DNA of 64,000 nt from DATKLL01 sp035542475 (GTDB lineage Bacteria; Desulfobacterota; Syntrophia; Syntrophales; UBA2185): NCBI GenBank assembly GCA_035542475.1, contig DATKLL010000053.1, forward strand, positions 1 to 64,000, given 5' to 3'. A program made the translations under genes and the position numbers. A model generated the notes under the pieces. The model was given only the letters and a program-made list of their open reading frames with translations. It did no database searches and was not told the DNA's origin. Shown in pieces: positions 17,835 to 27,449 of the stretch; position 1 is the stretch's first letter; each line of letters opens with the position of its first letter.

Positions 17835-18501
17835 AAAGGTCATCAAATGCAAGAATGTTGATCTGGTAGAAACGGCTGAAAGTATAAAACCGGAATTTGT
17901 GAGGTTTTATTCTAAAGGGGGAGGGGATATCAGAATCAACGAGAACAAGAATGGAAGAACCGCTTATAATTCCGTTGAGACGGAAACAACATCGAGCATT
18001 GAAAGAGCAAAGAGGGAATCGTTTTCTAAAGGATATTCGGATGGAATTAAAGAAGGTGCTGAAGGTGAGAGAAAAAAGTTATTTCAAGTTGCAGAAGTTC
18101 TTGCAAATGCTATGAAGGAACTGGACCGGTTGAAAAAAGAAATCCTGGAAGGCAATGAGGAGAAGATATTAAATCTTGTATTTGCTGTGGCTGAAAAGGT
18201 CATCCATCAAGAAGTTAAGACAAACAAAGATTTTGTCTATGATGTTCTGAAAAGTGCAATAAAACAGGTGATCGATAAAGAAGGGATAAAGGTCAGGCTG
18301 AACCCTGAAGATTATCGGTATCTACTGGAGATAAATCCAGGCATTATTGATAGTTTTGACGATATCAGGAATATGTCATTTGTTGAAGACAATAGTATAG
18401 GCAGGGGTGGGGTTGTTATAGAAACATCATCCGGCGAGGTGGACGCCAGATTGGATCAGCAACTTCATGAGGTCAGAAAGGCTTTAGCACGTAAAAAATG
18501 A
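17827..18501 (+). CDS. fliH: Flagellar export ATPase regulator FliH
   Basis: 224 aa from a TTG at 17827. The choice rests on a perfect GGAGGTGA at 17814-17821 with proper spacing to the TTG; an ATG at 17812 is in frame but overlaps that site. FliH dimers bind and restrain the FliI ATPase and tether it to FliN. The N-terminal third is charged and disordered, a coiled coil follows (SFSKGYSDGIKEGAEGER, about 75-130), and the C-terminal domain has the conserved LNPEDY and RGGVVIETSSGEVDARLD blocks. It overlaps fliG by 8 nt and fliI by 4 nt, so translation is coupled. Confidence 0.9.
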   Translation: MSKKVIKCKNVDLVETAESIKPEFVRFYSKGGGDIRINENKNGRTAYNSVETETTSSIERAKRESFSKGYSDGIKEGAEGERKKLFQVAEVLANAMKELDRLKKEILEGNEEKILNLVFAVAEKVIHQEVKTNKDFVYDVLKSAIKQVIDKEGIKVRLNPEDYRYLLEINPGIIDSFDDIRNMSFVEDNSIGRGGVVIETSSGEVDARLDQQLHEVRKALARKK

Positions 18502-19859
18502 CTTTTCAACAAGAAGTAAATACACCGGAAGGAACATCGGCTGGAACAATGTTTGACTTTGATAAATGTCACAGGCTGATTGAACTGACAAATCCTATTA
18601 AGGTTTGCGGTAAAGTAAGCCAGGTCATAGGTCTGGTGGTGGAAGGCCAGGGACCGTGCTCCTCTGTCGGTGAAATGTGCGAGATTTATGCGAATGGCCA
18701 TAAGAATCCACTCAGTGCCGAGGTCGTAGGTTTCAGGACGGACAAGGTTCTGATGATGCCTCTCGATGAAATCCGCGGTGTGGGTCCAGGCTCCAGGATT
18801 GTATCATTGGGAAAGAAGGCGGACACCAGGGTCGGGAGAGGTCTCTTGGGACGCGTGATTGATGGCATGGGGAATCCGATCGACGGAAAGGGACCAATAG
18901 AGTTCCAGACTGAATACCCCATATACTTCAGTCCAATCAATCCGCTGTGGAGGAAGCGGATTACTGACGTGATGGATCTGGGAATAAGGTCCATAAATGC
19001 GCTCCTCACCTGCGGGAAGGGGCAGAAAATGGGGATTTTTTCCGGGTCCGGTGTTGGAAAGAGTGTTCTCTTGGGGATGATGGCTAAGAACACCAGGGCC
19101 GATGTGAATGTCATTGGGCTCATCGGGGAGAGAGGAAGGGAAGTTCGGGAATTCCTGGAAAAGAATCTCGGTAAGGAAGGTCTGGACAGATCGGTAGTTG
19201 TTGTTGCTACCTCCGATACGCATCCTATCATAAGAATGAGAGCGGCTTATGTCGCAACGTCTATCGCGGAATATTTCAGGGATCAGGGAAATGATGTACT
19301 CCTCATGGTTGATTCTCTAACGAGGTTTGCTATGGCTCAGCGAGAAGTCGGCCTTTCAATCGGTGAGCCGCCGACAACAAAGGGATATACACCTTCCGTA
19401 TTCAGCCTTATGCCGAAGCTCCTTGAGAGGGTAGGTGCAGTAGAAGGCAAGGGAAGTATAACCGGCCTGTACGCGATTCTGGTAGAGGGGAATGACTTTG
19501 ATGAGCCGATCGCAGATGCGGCAAGATCAATTCTGGACGGCCATATAGTATTATCTCGTGATCTTGCTGCGAAGAATCATTATCCAGCGGTAGATGTTCT
19601 AAACAGTATCAGCAGGGTCATGATTGATATTGTAAGTGATGAGCACAAGGGGAAAGCCGGTCATATATTGAACATCCTGGCAACATACAAAAAGGCGGAA
19701 GACCTGATAAATATAGGGGCGTATGTTAAAGGCAGTAACAGGGAAGTGGATTTCGCAATTGAAATGATCGGCAGGGTGAATACCTTTTTAATGCAGGCCA
19801 TCGATGAAAAAGTAAGTTTTATGGACAGCAGGCGTGATTTGTTTACCTTGCTTGAATAG
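18498..19859 (+). CDS. fliI: Flagellum-specific export ATPase FliI
   Basis: 453 aa, an F1-beta-like ATPase that helps unfold and release export substrates at the flagellar gate. Walker A SGSGVGKS (182-189), Walker B LLMVDSLTRFAMAQREV with catalytic Glu region GLIGERGREVREF, and the family hallmark IGEPPTTKGYTPSVFS are present. N-terminal ~25 residues would bind FliH. Start ATG overlaps the fliH stop by 4 nt. Cytoplasmic. Nothing unusual. Confidence 0.97.
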   Translation: MTFQQEVNTPEGTSAGTMFDFDKCHRLIELTNPIKVCGKVSQVIGLVVEGQGPCSSVGEMCEIYANGHKNPLSAEVVGFRTDKVLMMPLDEIRGVGPGSRIVSLGKKADTRVGRGLLGRVIDGMGNPIDGKGPIEFQTEYPIYFSPINPLWRKRITDVMDLGIRSINALLTCGKGQKMGIFSGSGVGKSVLLGMMAKNTRADVNVIGLIGERGREVREFLEKNLGKEGLDRSVVVVATSDTHPIIRMRAAYVATSIAEYFRDQGNDVLLMVDSLTRFAMAQREVGLSIGEPPTTKGYTPSVFSLMPKLLERVGAVEGKGSITGLYAILVEGNDFDEPIADAARSILDGHIVLSRDLAAKNHYPAVDVLNSISRVMIDIVSDEHKGKAGHILNILATYKKAEDLINIGAYVKGSNREVDFAIEMIGRVNTFLMQAIDEKVSFMDSRRDLFTLLE

Positions 19860-19870
19860 GCGATGCGATT

Positions 19871-20314
19871 ATGTTCCGGTTTGAGATGGATGCAGTATTG
19901 AACTATAGGGCCAAGATAGAAGAACAATGCCAGCTCGCATTTTCCGACGCGATGAAGCGCCTGCAGATAGCAAAGTATGTTTTGGAAGATTTAAAAAAAG
20001 AAAAAAATATGCTGGTCCGGCATTTTGTAAAAATGCAGGCAAATACCCTTCACTCCGATGAGATACAAAGGCACTTTTCCTTTATTGAATACTTGAAGGA
20101 CAAGGAAGAAAAACAGGTTGCTGTTGTTTGCAAAGCGGAGGAAGAAGCCAATGACAGACGCGAAACCCTCCTTGAAGCTGTAAAAAAAAGAAAGGCTATG
20201 GAAACCCTGCGGGAGAAAAAAATGGCTGAATATCTCTCTGAGGCGTCAGCTAAGGACCGCAAAGAATTGGATGATTTTTCAATTATTAAATTCGGTAATG
20301 GTATGAGAAAATGA
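19871..20314 (+). CDS. fliJ: Flagellar export protein FliJ
   Basis: 147-aa, nearly all-helical coiled coil rich in Lys, Glu and Ala, as expected of FliJ, the central stalk of the FliI hexamer that also contacts FlhA. The N-terminus (FRFEMDAVLNYRAKIEEQCQ) matches the family pattern F-x-L-x-x-v-L-x-x-R. Position after fliI is canonical. Its stop overlaps the next ATG by 4 nt, so the MotE-like protein is translationally coupled. Confidence 0.88.
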   Translation: MFRFEMDAVLNYRAKIEEQCQLAFSDAMKRLQIAKYVLEDLKKEKNMLVRHFVKMQANTLHSDEIQRHFSFIEYLKDKEEKQVAVVCKAEEEANDRRETLLEAVKKRKAMETLREKKMAEYLSEASAKDRKELDDFSIIKFGNGMRK

Positions 20315-20886
20315 AAAAAATATTTATCACATTTGAAATCCTCGTAATATTCCTGTTTATAGCGAAGCTTTTTGCCATAGGAGAAATCGTGAAAAGGTCA
20401 GGATTATATAATATTTCGTTATGGTCTGTTAATCATGCCTTGGCTGATTCATCCTCGCAAACGGGCAGCACCCCGGTGAGAGATATTTTTGAGGATACTT
20501 TGATGAATGAACGAAATTTAATGATCTCCTTGGAAGACAGACGAAGGCAACTTGAAGACAGGGAAAATTTCGCTAAACTTGAAGAGAAAAGACTTAATTC
20601 CCTGAAAAAAGAAATAACGGCAAAGATAGAAATATTTCAGGGTCGGAAAGAAAAAACAAGCGTTTCTCAGGAGTCTGATAAAGAGGAAAATAAAAGAATA
20701 AAAGAATTGGCCAAGGAATATGATGCAACTCCACCCGACAAGGTGGCTACCCTTTTTAATAAATTGGATAATAAAACGGCAGCAGGAATTATCATGCAGA
20801 TGAAAAATAAGAAAGCCGGAGCTGTGTGGGAATACCTCAATCCGGAAAAAGCCGTAGAAATCGCCAAGACCATCACAAACATGTAA
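20311..20886 (+). CDS. motE: MotE-like flagellar chaperone (MgtE_N-type domain)
   Basis: 191 aa: a TM helix at about 5-24, a short periplasmic linker, a coiled coil about 70-110 (EDRRRQLEDRENFAKLEEKR) and a helical MgtE_N/MotE domain at the C-terminus (YDATPPDKVATLFNKLDNK...KKAGAVWEYLNPEKA). In alphaproteobacteria MotE is a periplasmic chaperone that stabilises MotC and assists stator function; in other phyla a like gene sits after fliJ, as here. The symbol is by position and domain, so moderately certain. It is a paralogue of the protein at 3855-4964 but lacks the SPOR tail. Confidence 0.75.
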   Translation: MKKIFITFEILVIFLFIAKLFAIGEIVKRSGLYNISLWSVNHALADSSSQTGSTPVRDIFEDTLMNERNLMISLEDRRRQLEDRENFAKLEEKRLNSLKKEITAKIEIFQGRKEKTSVSQESDKEENKRIKELAKEYDATPPDKVATLFNKLDNKTAAGIIMQMKNKKAGAVWEYLNPEKAVEIAKTITNM

Positions 20887-21095
20887 ATACCTTCATCACA
20901 GTATCCATTATTTTTTCCCCTCCCAGTAGGTATTTTTTGTCGAATTCACTCCAACACGACGGGCAATATTTGCCTCCCTCAAAGTCTCAAAAATTTGATA
21001 TCTATATAACACATTAAAGATATTAACATTTTTATTGGCACCCTTCGTGGCATGTCTCTTGCTCATGCCCATTTTAAAACTTTCCAGAGGACTAA

Positions 21096-22736
21096 ATGAA
21101 TCCTTCAATAACTCAATTGCTATTAAAAGGGATGGATCAAGATCAGTCAGCTTCTCAGGGCGCGTCCAATTCTAAGAAGGGGATAGGCGGGAAACAAAAT
21201 TTGTCCGGACTTTCTGATTTAATGAGCGGAGGAGGCTTGTTCGCTTGTTTATTGAAGCAAAAATATATGTCGTTGCCGATCGAAAAAGACAAAGGTGAAA
21301 AGGGATCGCCTGAAGGTTCTGATGCGGGATCGACTGTCGGGAAAGTTGAGATTAAAAAGGAAATCCCTGATATCAGGATCGGCAAAGTATTTTTGCCCCT
21401 GAAAGAGACAAAAAGTGAAGAAGGAGCGAATGGCAAAATAGAGGAAATCACAATCGCAGGTCAGGTTCATGGTGATAAGGATATAAAACATGATTCTGAA
21501 ATTTTATTGCCATTAGAGGAAAGTGTAAAGACCGACGTAAAGACCGCTGGAAAGGCTGCTGGAAAGACTGATAGAAAGGCACCTTTTGTTGAGACCGGAA
21601 AAGCTCAATTTCTAAATCTATCAGCGGAGATCAATAAAGGCAGCACATTAAATCAGCAATTGGAAGTTCAAGAAAAGGGCGGTACAGCTGGGGAAAGTCA
21701 ATCCGTGGCGGATACAGAAAATAAATATTCTGTGAAGAAGGGCATCAGTAGATTCAATACTGTGGAAAAGTCGCAGTCAGGGGATACTAAGCTCTCAGAG
21801 GGTGAAGCAATCAATGATTTAGGAATTCTAACAACCACTGGTTTGAAGAGTGATAAGCCTGTAAGAAACAATGTACCCGAAGGGATGAAAATTCTACCTT
21901 CCGATGACGCAGGGAAGGATCATAAAAATAATGGCAACCTGGATATTTCTAAAGGAATAGCTGTTAAAGAATTAAATGTTAATAAAGGTTCATCAAACGC
22001 GAATGTGAAAGAACACGAAGCGTTGTCATCGAAAAGTGACGTCCAGCAGTCAGAAGGCGCAAAGGAAGACGCGAATACGACAAGTCAGGTACGTATAGAA
22101 AGAGAGAAGACACAGATTTATAAAAATATTTCCACAGATGTGGCCAAACCAGAAAGATCAGTAGACAGAGTGGTTAGTGATGCCCCTAACAAGAAAATCG
22201 ATACTTCGCAGTTAACGACCCAGGTCGATTTTTCTGGAGTAAAGGGTATCTGGAATGGTGCAGAGACGAGCACGAAACCTGACATTATCACGCCAATCAA
22301 TTTCCAGGACATTGCCAATCAAATCATAGACAATGCTTCAAACATGATGAAGAAGGATTCCGGAAGGATTGTTATCACCCTTGAGCCGCCCAATCTCGGG
22401 ACATTGAATATGGATGTCAGGGTTCAGCATGATACAGTTAAAATGTTGCTGGTTGCAGATAATTATGAGGTTAAACAGGTTTTGAATTCTAATCTCGACC
22501 AATTAAAAACTGCCCTGCAAGGCCAGGGATTAAATATTGATCGCTTGGATGTCCTCGTACATGACAGGTCATATAATGGAAATCAGGGGTTTCAGCCCGG
22601 GGGAGGCGCCCTGTTCAATGATGGGCGTGGAGGAAGGAACAATGCAAAAGAGGATACTCCTTCTCTTCAAAAAATGCCATCTGGCGGGAATGAATTGAAT
22701 GAACCCCATTTAGGCATAATCAGTTTATTTGTTTAA
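21096..22736 (+). CDS. fliK: Flagellar hook-length control protein FliK
   Basis: 546 aa, start ATG preceded by AGAGG. The first ~400 residues are long, polar and poorly conserved, with Lys/Gly/Ser/Thr/Asp-rich stretches, as expected of the ruler part. The Flg_hook domain is at the C-terminus (about 415-500): IVITLEPPNLGTLNMDVRV and NLDQLKTALQGQGLNIDRL, followed by a Gly-rich tail. FliK is secreted, measures hook length and triggers the FlhB substrate switch. Followed by flgD and flgE in a hook operon. A 209-nt gap separates it from the motE-like gene; a degenerate sigma-54-like element there has the wrong spacing. Confidence 0.9.
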   Translation: MNPSITQLLLKGMDQDQSASQGASNSKKGIGGKQNLSGLSDLMSGGGLFACLLKQKYMSLPIEKDKGEKGSPEGSDAGSTVGKVEIKKEIPDIRIGKVFLPLKETKSEEGANGKIEEITIAGQVHGDKDIKHDSEILLPLEESVKTDVKTAGKAAGKTDRKAPFVETGKAQFLNLSAEINKGSTLNQQLEVQEKGGTAGESQSVADTENKYSVKKGISRFNTVEKSQSGDTKLSEGEAINDLGILTTTGLKSDKPVRNNVPEGMKILPSDDAGKDHKNNGNLDISKGIAVKELNVNKGSSNANVKEHEALSSKSDVQQSEGAKEDANTTSQVRIEREKTQIYKNISTDVAKPERSVDRVVSDAPNKKIDTSQLTTQVDFSGVKGIWNGAETSTKPDIITPINFQDIANQIIDNASNMMKKDSGRIVITLEPPNLGTLNMDVRVQHDTVKMLLVADNYEVKQVLNSNLDQLKTALQGQGLNIDRLDVLVHDRSYNGNQGFQPGGGALFNDGRGGRNNAKEDTPSLQKMPSGGNELNEPHLGIISLFV

Positions 22737-22759
22737 TTATAATAAGTGAGGTGAATAAT

Positions 22760-23419
22760 ATGAGTACAGTACCAGGTATCAACAATGGAAACACGGGCAC
22801 CTCAACTACAAATGCCAGTCAGTCCAGTAAGAAGGTATTGGGGCAGGATGATTTCCTCAAGATGCTGATTGCTCAGCTAAAAAATCAGGATCCTCTCAAT
22901 CCCCTCGACGGGAAGGATTTCGCTGCCCAGCTTGCCCAGTTCTCGAGTCTCGATCAGTTAACGCAGATAAATACGCAGTTGAGTGCCCTGGCATCCTCAC
23001 TTGCGTCTGCGAATAACAGTCAGGCGGTCAGTCTCATCGGAGACGAAGTGGTTGCAAATGGAAGCTCCGTCACAGTCAGCGGCACATCAACAACCCTCGC
23101 CTATAATTTATCGCAGAACGTACAGCAGGGAACCATCGAGATTTATGACGCCCAGGGAAATCTCGTAAAAACCCTCGCATTCGGCCAGCAGCAGGCAGGT
23201 AACAACATAATGAAATGGAACACCTCGAATGTAACACCGGGCACATACACCTTCACTGTATCTGCTGTGGACAGTAAAGGGAATGCAGTGAGTGCAAACA
23301 CGATGATGACCGGTCCCGTGACAGGGGTTACATTTAAAAACAGTGTCCCGTATCTGTCGGTGAACGGACAGGATGTAGCTTTGTCGGATGTCGTATATAT
23401 CGCAAAGCCGGGGAATTGA
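22760..23419 (+). CDS. flgD: Flagellar hook cap protein FlgD
   Basis: 219 aa from the ATG at 22760; a GTG 9 nt earlier lies within the ribosome site GAGGTGA. FlgD is a secreted scaffold that polymerises hook subunits and is then replaced by FlgK. Conserved core LGQDDFLKMLIAQLKNQDPLNPLDG is spread over residues ~27-51, then QLAQFSSLDQLTQIN; the C-terminal half is Ig-like with NIMKWNTSN-type strands (FlgD_ig). Position between fliK and flgE is standard. Confidence 0.95.
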   Translation: MSTVPGINNGNTGTSTTNASQSSKKVLGQDDFLKMLIAQLKNQDPLNPLDGKDFAAQLAQFSSLDQLTQINTQLSALASSLASANNSQAVSLIGDEVVANGSSVTVSGTSTTLAYNLSQNVQQGTIEIYDAQGNLVKTLAFGQQQAGNNIMKWNTSNVTPGTYTFTVSAVDSKGNAVSANTMMTGPVTGVTFKNSVPYLSVNGQDVALSDVVYIAKPGN

Positions 23420-23527
23420 CGTCATGGATTATGGGCTTCAGTGATTAATAAGCATATTATTGAAAGCCTGCAAATAAGGTAATTAGACACAAATATTGAG
23501 TAAACAAATATAAGGAGGTAAATAAAC

Positions 23528-25066
23528 ATGGGAAGTGCATTATGGGCGGGAATTTCAGGCTTGAATGCCAGTTCCACAGAAATGGACGTTATTGCGAATA
23601 ATGTCGCTAACGTCAACACAATCGGTTATAAGGTAGGCAAAACATACTTTGCCGACGTCTTGAGCCAGAGTCTCTCAGGCGGCACATCCGGATCTATGCA
23701 GGTAGGCCGTGGTGTACAAGTAACGGAAGTTGCCACACAGTTCGGCCCCGGGTCTTTTGAGACCACGGGAAATGCGACGGATGTTGCCATCGATGGGGAC
23801 GGATTTTTTATAGTGAATGACCTAAACGGCGCCTCGTATTATACACGGGCCGGGTCCTTCCACCTCAATACCGATGGTGATCTGGTGGATACAAATGGTT
23901 ATAAGGTTCAGGGTTACAATTTCTTTGGTAACATCGTAAATAATATTACAGATATAAATCTGAGCAATGTTCAATCTGCCCCTGTAGCAACGACCATCTT
24001 CTCTGTCGGCGCAAATCTGAATGCCGACACAGCGACGGGTGATACCTTTACGACTACACAGACGGTGTTTGATACACTGGGGGATAAACACAGCCTCGGT
24101 ATCACATTTAAAAAGACGGAAGCTAATAACATGTGGGGATTCCAGGTCGCCTTAGATGGTGTGAATGCGCCGGGCCAAACTTATACCGGCCTCCAGTTTG
24201 ACAACACGACTGGGGATATAACACGGGTTTATTCAGCGGCCATGGCCGCACCAGCAGGCGGTGGAGGTGTAACTGTCGGCGCTCCCACTTTAGTCGACTT
24301 GGGACAAATGTATAAGACGGCAACAGGCGCTATCACCCTGACGGCAGGAGCCACTCCCGCTACATGGACAATAACAGCAAATGGCGGTTATACAAATATG
24401 TCGGTATCGGGAACGACGGCAGCTGGCGTAAATTATGTTAATATCGACCTCGATGGTGCAGGCGGTCCTGATATCACTATACCGTTGACCGCATGGGCGG
24501 CAGGCGGGACCATCGGCATCGCCTCAATTACTCACACCGCAGTCGCTCCGGCAGACAATGCCATTACTTTTGCGGCACTCCCCACTGGGGCAACCATCGG
24601 CAACGGCAATACAGTTGACTGGAACCTGGTCGGAAACGGCTCTTTGCAAATTAATGATTACGCCAGCACGTCCGTCATCAATTCGCTCTCCAATGACGGC
24701 TATGCCTCCGGTCTCTTAAAGAGTCTTTCCGTAAAGTCTGACGGGACAATTAATGGGTTCTTCACAAATGGTCAGACTGCGAACGTGGCTCAGATTGTCC
24801 TCGCTAATTTCGCCGACCCTGAAGGTCTGAAAAAGATGGGCTCCAATTTGTTCGGTGAGACGATAAGTTCAGGACCGGCCATCAGAAATGTTCCTGGTGC
24901 ATCAGGAATGGGTAATGTCGCATCGAACAGCCTCGAAATGTCAAATACCGATATCGCTACGGAATTCATCAACATGATAACAGCACAGAAAGCCTATTCA
25001 GCGAATGCCAGGGTCATTACTACTGAGGACCAGATGCTTACGGAACTGATAAACATTAAACGGTAA
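23528..25066 (+). CDS. flgE: Flagellar hook protein FlgE
   Basis: 512 aa with AAGGAGG upstream. N-terminal rod/hook motif (GLNASSTEMDVIANNVANVNT), the family motif TTGNATDVAIDGDGFF (about 78-93), and C-terminal SNSLEMSNTDIATEFINMI plus AQKAYSANARVI are all present. The middle is enlarged and Gly/Ala/Thr-rich (about 230-370), likely the surface-exposed domains, which vary between species. FlgE polymerises into the universal joint. A strong terminator follows directly, ending the fliK-flgD-flgE transcript. Confidence 0.95.
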   Translation: MGSALWAGISGLNASSTEMDVIANNVANVNTIGYKVGKTYFADVLSQSLSGGTSGSMQVGRGVQVTEVATQFGPGSFETTGNATDVAIDGDGFFIVNDLNGASYYTRAGSFHLNTDGDLVDTNGYKVQGYNFFGNIVNNITDINLSNVQSAPVATTIFSVGANLNADTATGDTFTTTQTVFDTLGDKHSLGITFKKTEANNMWGFQVALDGVNAPGQTYTGLQFDNTTGDITRVYSAAMAAPAGGGGVTVGAPTLVDLGQMYKTATGAITLTAGATPATWTITANGGYTNMSVSGTTAAGVNYVNIDLDGAGGPDITIPLTAWAAGGTIGIASITHTAVAPADNAITFAALPTGATIGNGNTVDWNLVGNGSLQINDYASTSVINSLSNDGYASGLLKSLSVKSDGTINGFFTNGQTANVAQIVLANFADPEGLKKMGSNLFGETISSGPAIRNVPGASGMGNVASNSLEMSNTDIATEFINMITAQKAYSANARVITTEDQMLTELINIKR

Positions 25067-25074
25067 TTTTCGTT

Positions 25075-25109
25075 AAAGAGGGCTGAGAATGTTTCCTCAG
25101 CCCTCTTTT
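25075..25109 (+). terminator. Rho-independent terminator after flgE
   Basis: A 13-bp perfect stem (25075-25087 with 25096-25108, AAAGAGGGCTGAG and its complement) with an 8-nt loop, ending in a T-run. It lies 9 nt after the flgE stop and closes the flgB-to-flgE block. Confidence 0.9.
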
Positions 25110-25448
25110 AACCCCTCCTTTCCTTGTCAAATTTCTGACTATTCGTCAAAAAGGCCCCTAGCAGGAACAGTTTCAGCGAAGGATTTAAAAAATGAAATAG
25201 ATACGGTATGGGGAGTATCACCTCGCCAATTGGATTCATAAACAATTAACAATATCAGTCTAATAGACGAATCGGCCCGTCAAAATATTCTCCCTGCCCA
25301 TAGAGTTCTATTGCCGTTTTTTCTCCGGACACACTCCATTCTCTAGTCATCCGTCTGGTATATTATTTGCTATTACTGATCTTAAAGATTAAAGACACAC
25401 ATATCTCAAGAAATTTTATTTACATTTCATAATGATAGAGGGGGCGAG
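25110..25448. other. Intergenic region with the fliL operon promoter
   Basis: About 340 nt with no gene. It holds the sigma-54 promoter at 25356 and, before it, AT-rich DNA with GTCAAA repeats near 25128 and 25149 that might be activator contacts. No other feature stands out. Confidence 0.6.
25356..25371 (+). promoter_or_regulatory. Sigma-54 promoter of the fliL operon
   Basis: TGGTATATTATTTGCT matches TGGCAYR-N4-TTGCW, with GG at 25357-25358 and GC at 25369-25370. Its -24 half is identical to that of the flgB promoter (TGGTATA). Transcription should start near 25382, 67 nt before the fliL ATG. Confidence 0.85.
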
Positions 25449-25934
25449 ATGGCAAGGGAAGAGAAAGAAGAACAGGTCGTTGAAGAAGTCCCGCAAAAGA
25501 AGAAACTACCTCTTAAAAAACTTATTATAATTGGTGTTGCTGTTTTGATCGTTGTGACAGCCGGAGCGTTCGGGGCTATTTATTACAAGAAATTTTTCAA
25601 TAAAAAAGAACAGGTGGAGCAGCAGGTATTGGTAGGGGCTATATGGCCCATGGACCCTTTTATCGTGAATATAAGGGATGAAAACTCAGACAGGTACCTG
25701 AAAATCGTCATTGAGCTCGACATCTCAGATAAAAATTATATTCCTGAAATGAACCAGTTGAAGCCAAAACTGAGGGATAATGTTTTGGATCTTCTTTCAT
25801 CCAAAACTTATAAAGATGTTATGGATATTTCCGGCAAACAGCGCCTGAGGGATGAGATTATGGCTCGGCTGAACAGCTTTCTGACCGGCGGAAAGATTGT
25901 TAAGGTTTACTTTACGGAATTTGTCATCCAGTAA
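25449..25934 (+). CDS. fliL: Flagellar basal-body-associated protein FliL
   Basis: 161 aa. A short charged N-terminus, one TM helix (about 23-46: LIIIGVAVLIVVTAGAFGAI), then a periplasmic stomatin-like domain with PMDPFIVNIRDENSDRYLK and the C-terminal VKVYFTEFVIQ typical of FliL. FliL surrounds the stator and aids torque and swarming. First gene of the fliLMNOPQR-flhBAFG-fliA series; GAGGGGGCGAG precedes the ATG. A second FliL-like gene lies at 35909. Confidence 0.94.
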   Translation: MAREEKEEQVVEEVPQKKKLPLKKLIIIGVAVLIVVTAGAFGAIYYKKFFNKKEQVEQQVLVGAIWPMDPFIVNIRDENSDRYLKIVIELDISDKNYIPEMNQLKPKLRDNVLDLLSSKTYKDVMDISGKQRLRDEIMARLNSFLTGGKIVKVYFTEFVIQ

Positions 25935-26010
25935 CTGTCATTGATTATCAGGAGCGGATAAAAAGTAGCAGACCGGTCATATCGAAATTCAAACTCTTGA
26001 AAGGGTTGTT

Positions 26011-27012
26011 ATGTCTCAAATATTAACTCAGGAAGAAGTAGATGCCCTTCTGAAAGGAATATCGGATGGCGAGGTTGAGACCGAGTCGCAGAAAGAATAT
26101 GATCCCTCGGTTGCCACACGTTATGACCTGACAAGCCAGGATCGTATCATCAGGGGGAGGATGCCCACCCTCGAGATGACTAATGAAAAGTTTGCCAGAA
26201 TGTTCCGGGCGACACTTTCAGCACTATTGAGAAAAGTTGTCAGTGTAACTGCCCTATCTATTGATACTATAAAGTATGGGGATTTTCTGAAGACACTGCC
26301 GGTTCCCACAAGCCTGCATCTTTTCCGTATTGATCCATTAAGAGGCAATGCGATCATTGTTGTCGAGTCAAAAGTTATATTTACTCTGGTAGATATAGTC
26401 TTTGGAGGCTCGGGAAGAAATGGATTTAAAGTAGAAGGAAGAGAGTTTACCGCTATTGAAAATAACCTGATCAAAAAGGTCGTCTTAAGCGCCCTGCTCG
26501 ACCTTGAAAAAGCTTGGAAAGCATTGGTAGACGTAAAAATGACCTATCAAAGGTCTGAAGTTAATCCCCAGTTTGCACATATTGTTCCTCTAACGGATGT
26601 TGTTGTGGTCGTTAATTTTGAGGTCGAGATGGATTATTCCTCCGGCATAATTTCTTTATGTGTACCGTACTCAACTTTGGAACCTATCCGCGAGAAATTA
26701 CAGGCGGGATTTCAGAGCGACTATCTGGATGTTGACAAGGAATGGGAGAAACGTCTGAAGGAAGAATTAATGTCCTCTGGACTTGAGCTGGTAGCCAGAT
26801 TAGGGCAGTCGCATATTTTGGCTCGTGATGTGCGGGATCTCAAAATAGGAGATGTAGTCCTTCTGGATAAGTATGCTGCTGATCCAATAGATGTCTATGT
26901 GGAAGGTATACTGAAATTCAAGGGATATCCGGGTGTGTGCAGAGGAAACCAGGCCCTACAGATTAAACATTTAATTAGTAAAAGAGAGGTTATTCAGTAT
27001 GGAGCAGAATGA
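26011..27012 (+). CDS. fliM: Flagellar motor switch protein FliM
   Basis: 333 aa. The N-terminal CheY-P-binding peptide is present (SQILTQEEVDALLKGI), the middle CheC-like domain binds FliG (GDFLKTLPVPTSLHLFRIDP), and a C-terminal SpoA domain (about 250-325) pairs with FliN. Cytoplasmic C-ring. The intact CheY peptide shows that chemotaxis control is expected although no che genes lie in this window. Overlaps fliN by 14 nt. Confidence 0.96.
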   Translation: MSQILTQEEVDALLKGISDGEVETESQKEYDPSVATRYDLTSQDRIIRGRMPTLEMTNEKFARMFRATLSALLRKVVSVTALSIDTIKYGDFLKTLPVPTSLHLFRIDPLRGNAIIVVESKVIFTLVDIVFGGSGRNGFKVEGREFTAIENNLIKKVVLSALLDLEKAWKALVDVKMTYQRSEVNPQFAHIVPLTDVVVVVNFEVEMDYSSGIISLCVPYSTLEPIREKLQAGFQSDYLDVDKEWEKRLKEELMSSGLELVARLGQSHILARDVRDLKIGDVVLLDKYAADPIDVYVEGILKFKGYPGVCRGNQALQIKHLISKREVIQYGAE

Positions 27013-27439
27013 AATAGACAACCTGATGAAGGGGGCAGCTTCTGAAAGTAAAAGCGACGAGAATATCAGCTGGGATGATGTTCAACAAGAGATGGAGGCT
27101 TCAAAAAAGCAACCAAAAACAGCTGTCAGTTCGGCAAACTTTGAAGAGCTTCATAAAACGGAACGCAGAAACGGTGCGGCCATCGATATTGATTTTATCC
27201 TGGATATTCCTCTTACAGTAACCGTTGAGCTGGGCAGATCAAGGATGTTGATTGGCGAACTTCTTCAATTAGGGCAGGGATCAGTCGTTGAACTGGCAAA
27301 GTTTGCAGGCGAACCGATGGATGTGTTTATTAACCAGAGGCTGATTGCCAAAGGTGAAGTTGTGGTAGTCAACGAAAAGTTCGGCATTCGCCTTACCGAT
27401 ATAGTCTCCCCTGCGGAACGCGTAAGCAAACTCAAATAG
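26999..27439 (+). CDS. fliN: Flagellar motor switch protein FliN
   Basis: 146 aa. The C-terminal ~80 residues form a SpoA domain: FILDIPLTVTVELGRSRM and LGQGSVVELAKFAGEPMDVF with INQRLIAKGEVVVV. The N-terminal ~60 are acidic and begin MEQNEIDNLMKGA, resembling the CheY-binding motif of FliM or the FliY family, but no CheC phosphatase domain is present, so this is FliN. Forms the base of the C-ring and docks FliH. Overlaps fliM by 14 nt. Confidence 0.95.
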   Translation: MEQNEIDNLMKGAASESKSDENISWDDVQQEMEASKKQPKTAVSSANFEELHKTERRNGAAIDIDFILDIPLTVTVELGRSRMLIGELLQLGQGSVVELAKFAGEPMDVFINQRLIAKGEVVVVNEKFGIRLTDIVSPAERVSKLK

Positions 27440-27449
27440 GTGAACATGA

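Noticed and set aside
18686..19231. Long open frame opposite fliI
   Set aside because: It is antisense to a fully conserved gene and shows low-complexity, Pro/Ser-rich composition typical of shadows.
21037..21051. Sigma-54-like element before fliK (TTGGCACCC...GGCA)
   Set aside because: GG and GC are 13 nt apart instead of 12, and sigma-54 spacing is strict.
20908..21108. Minus-strand 66-codon frame between the motE-like gene and fliK
   Set aside because: It overlaps the fliK start, has no convincing ribosome site and no recognised family; HTH-like wording (LREANIARRVGVN) was not enough.
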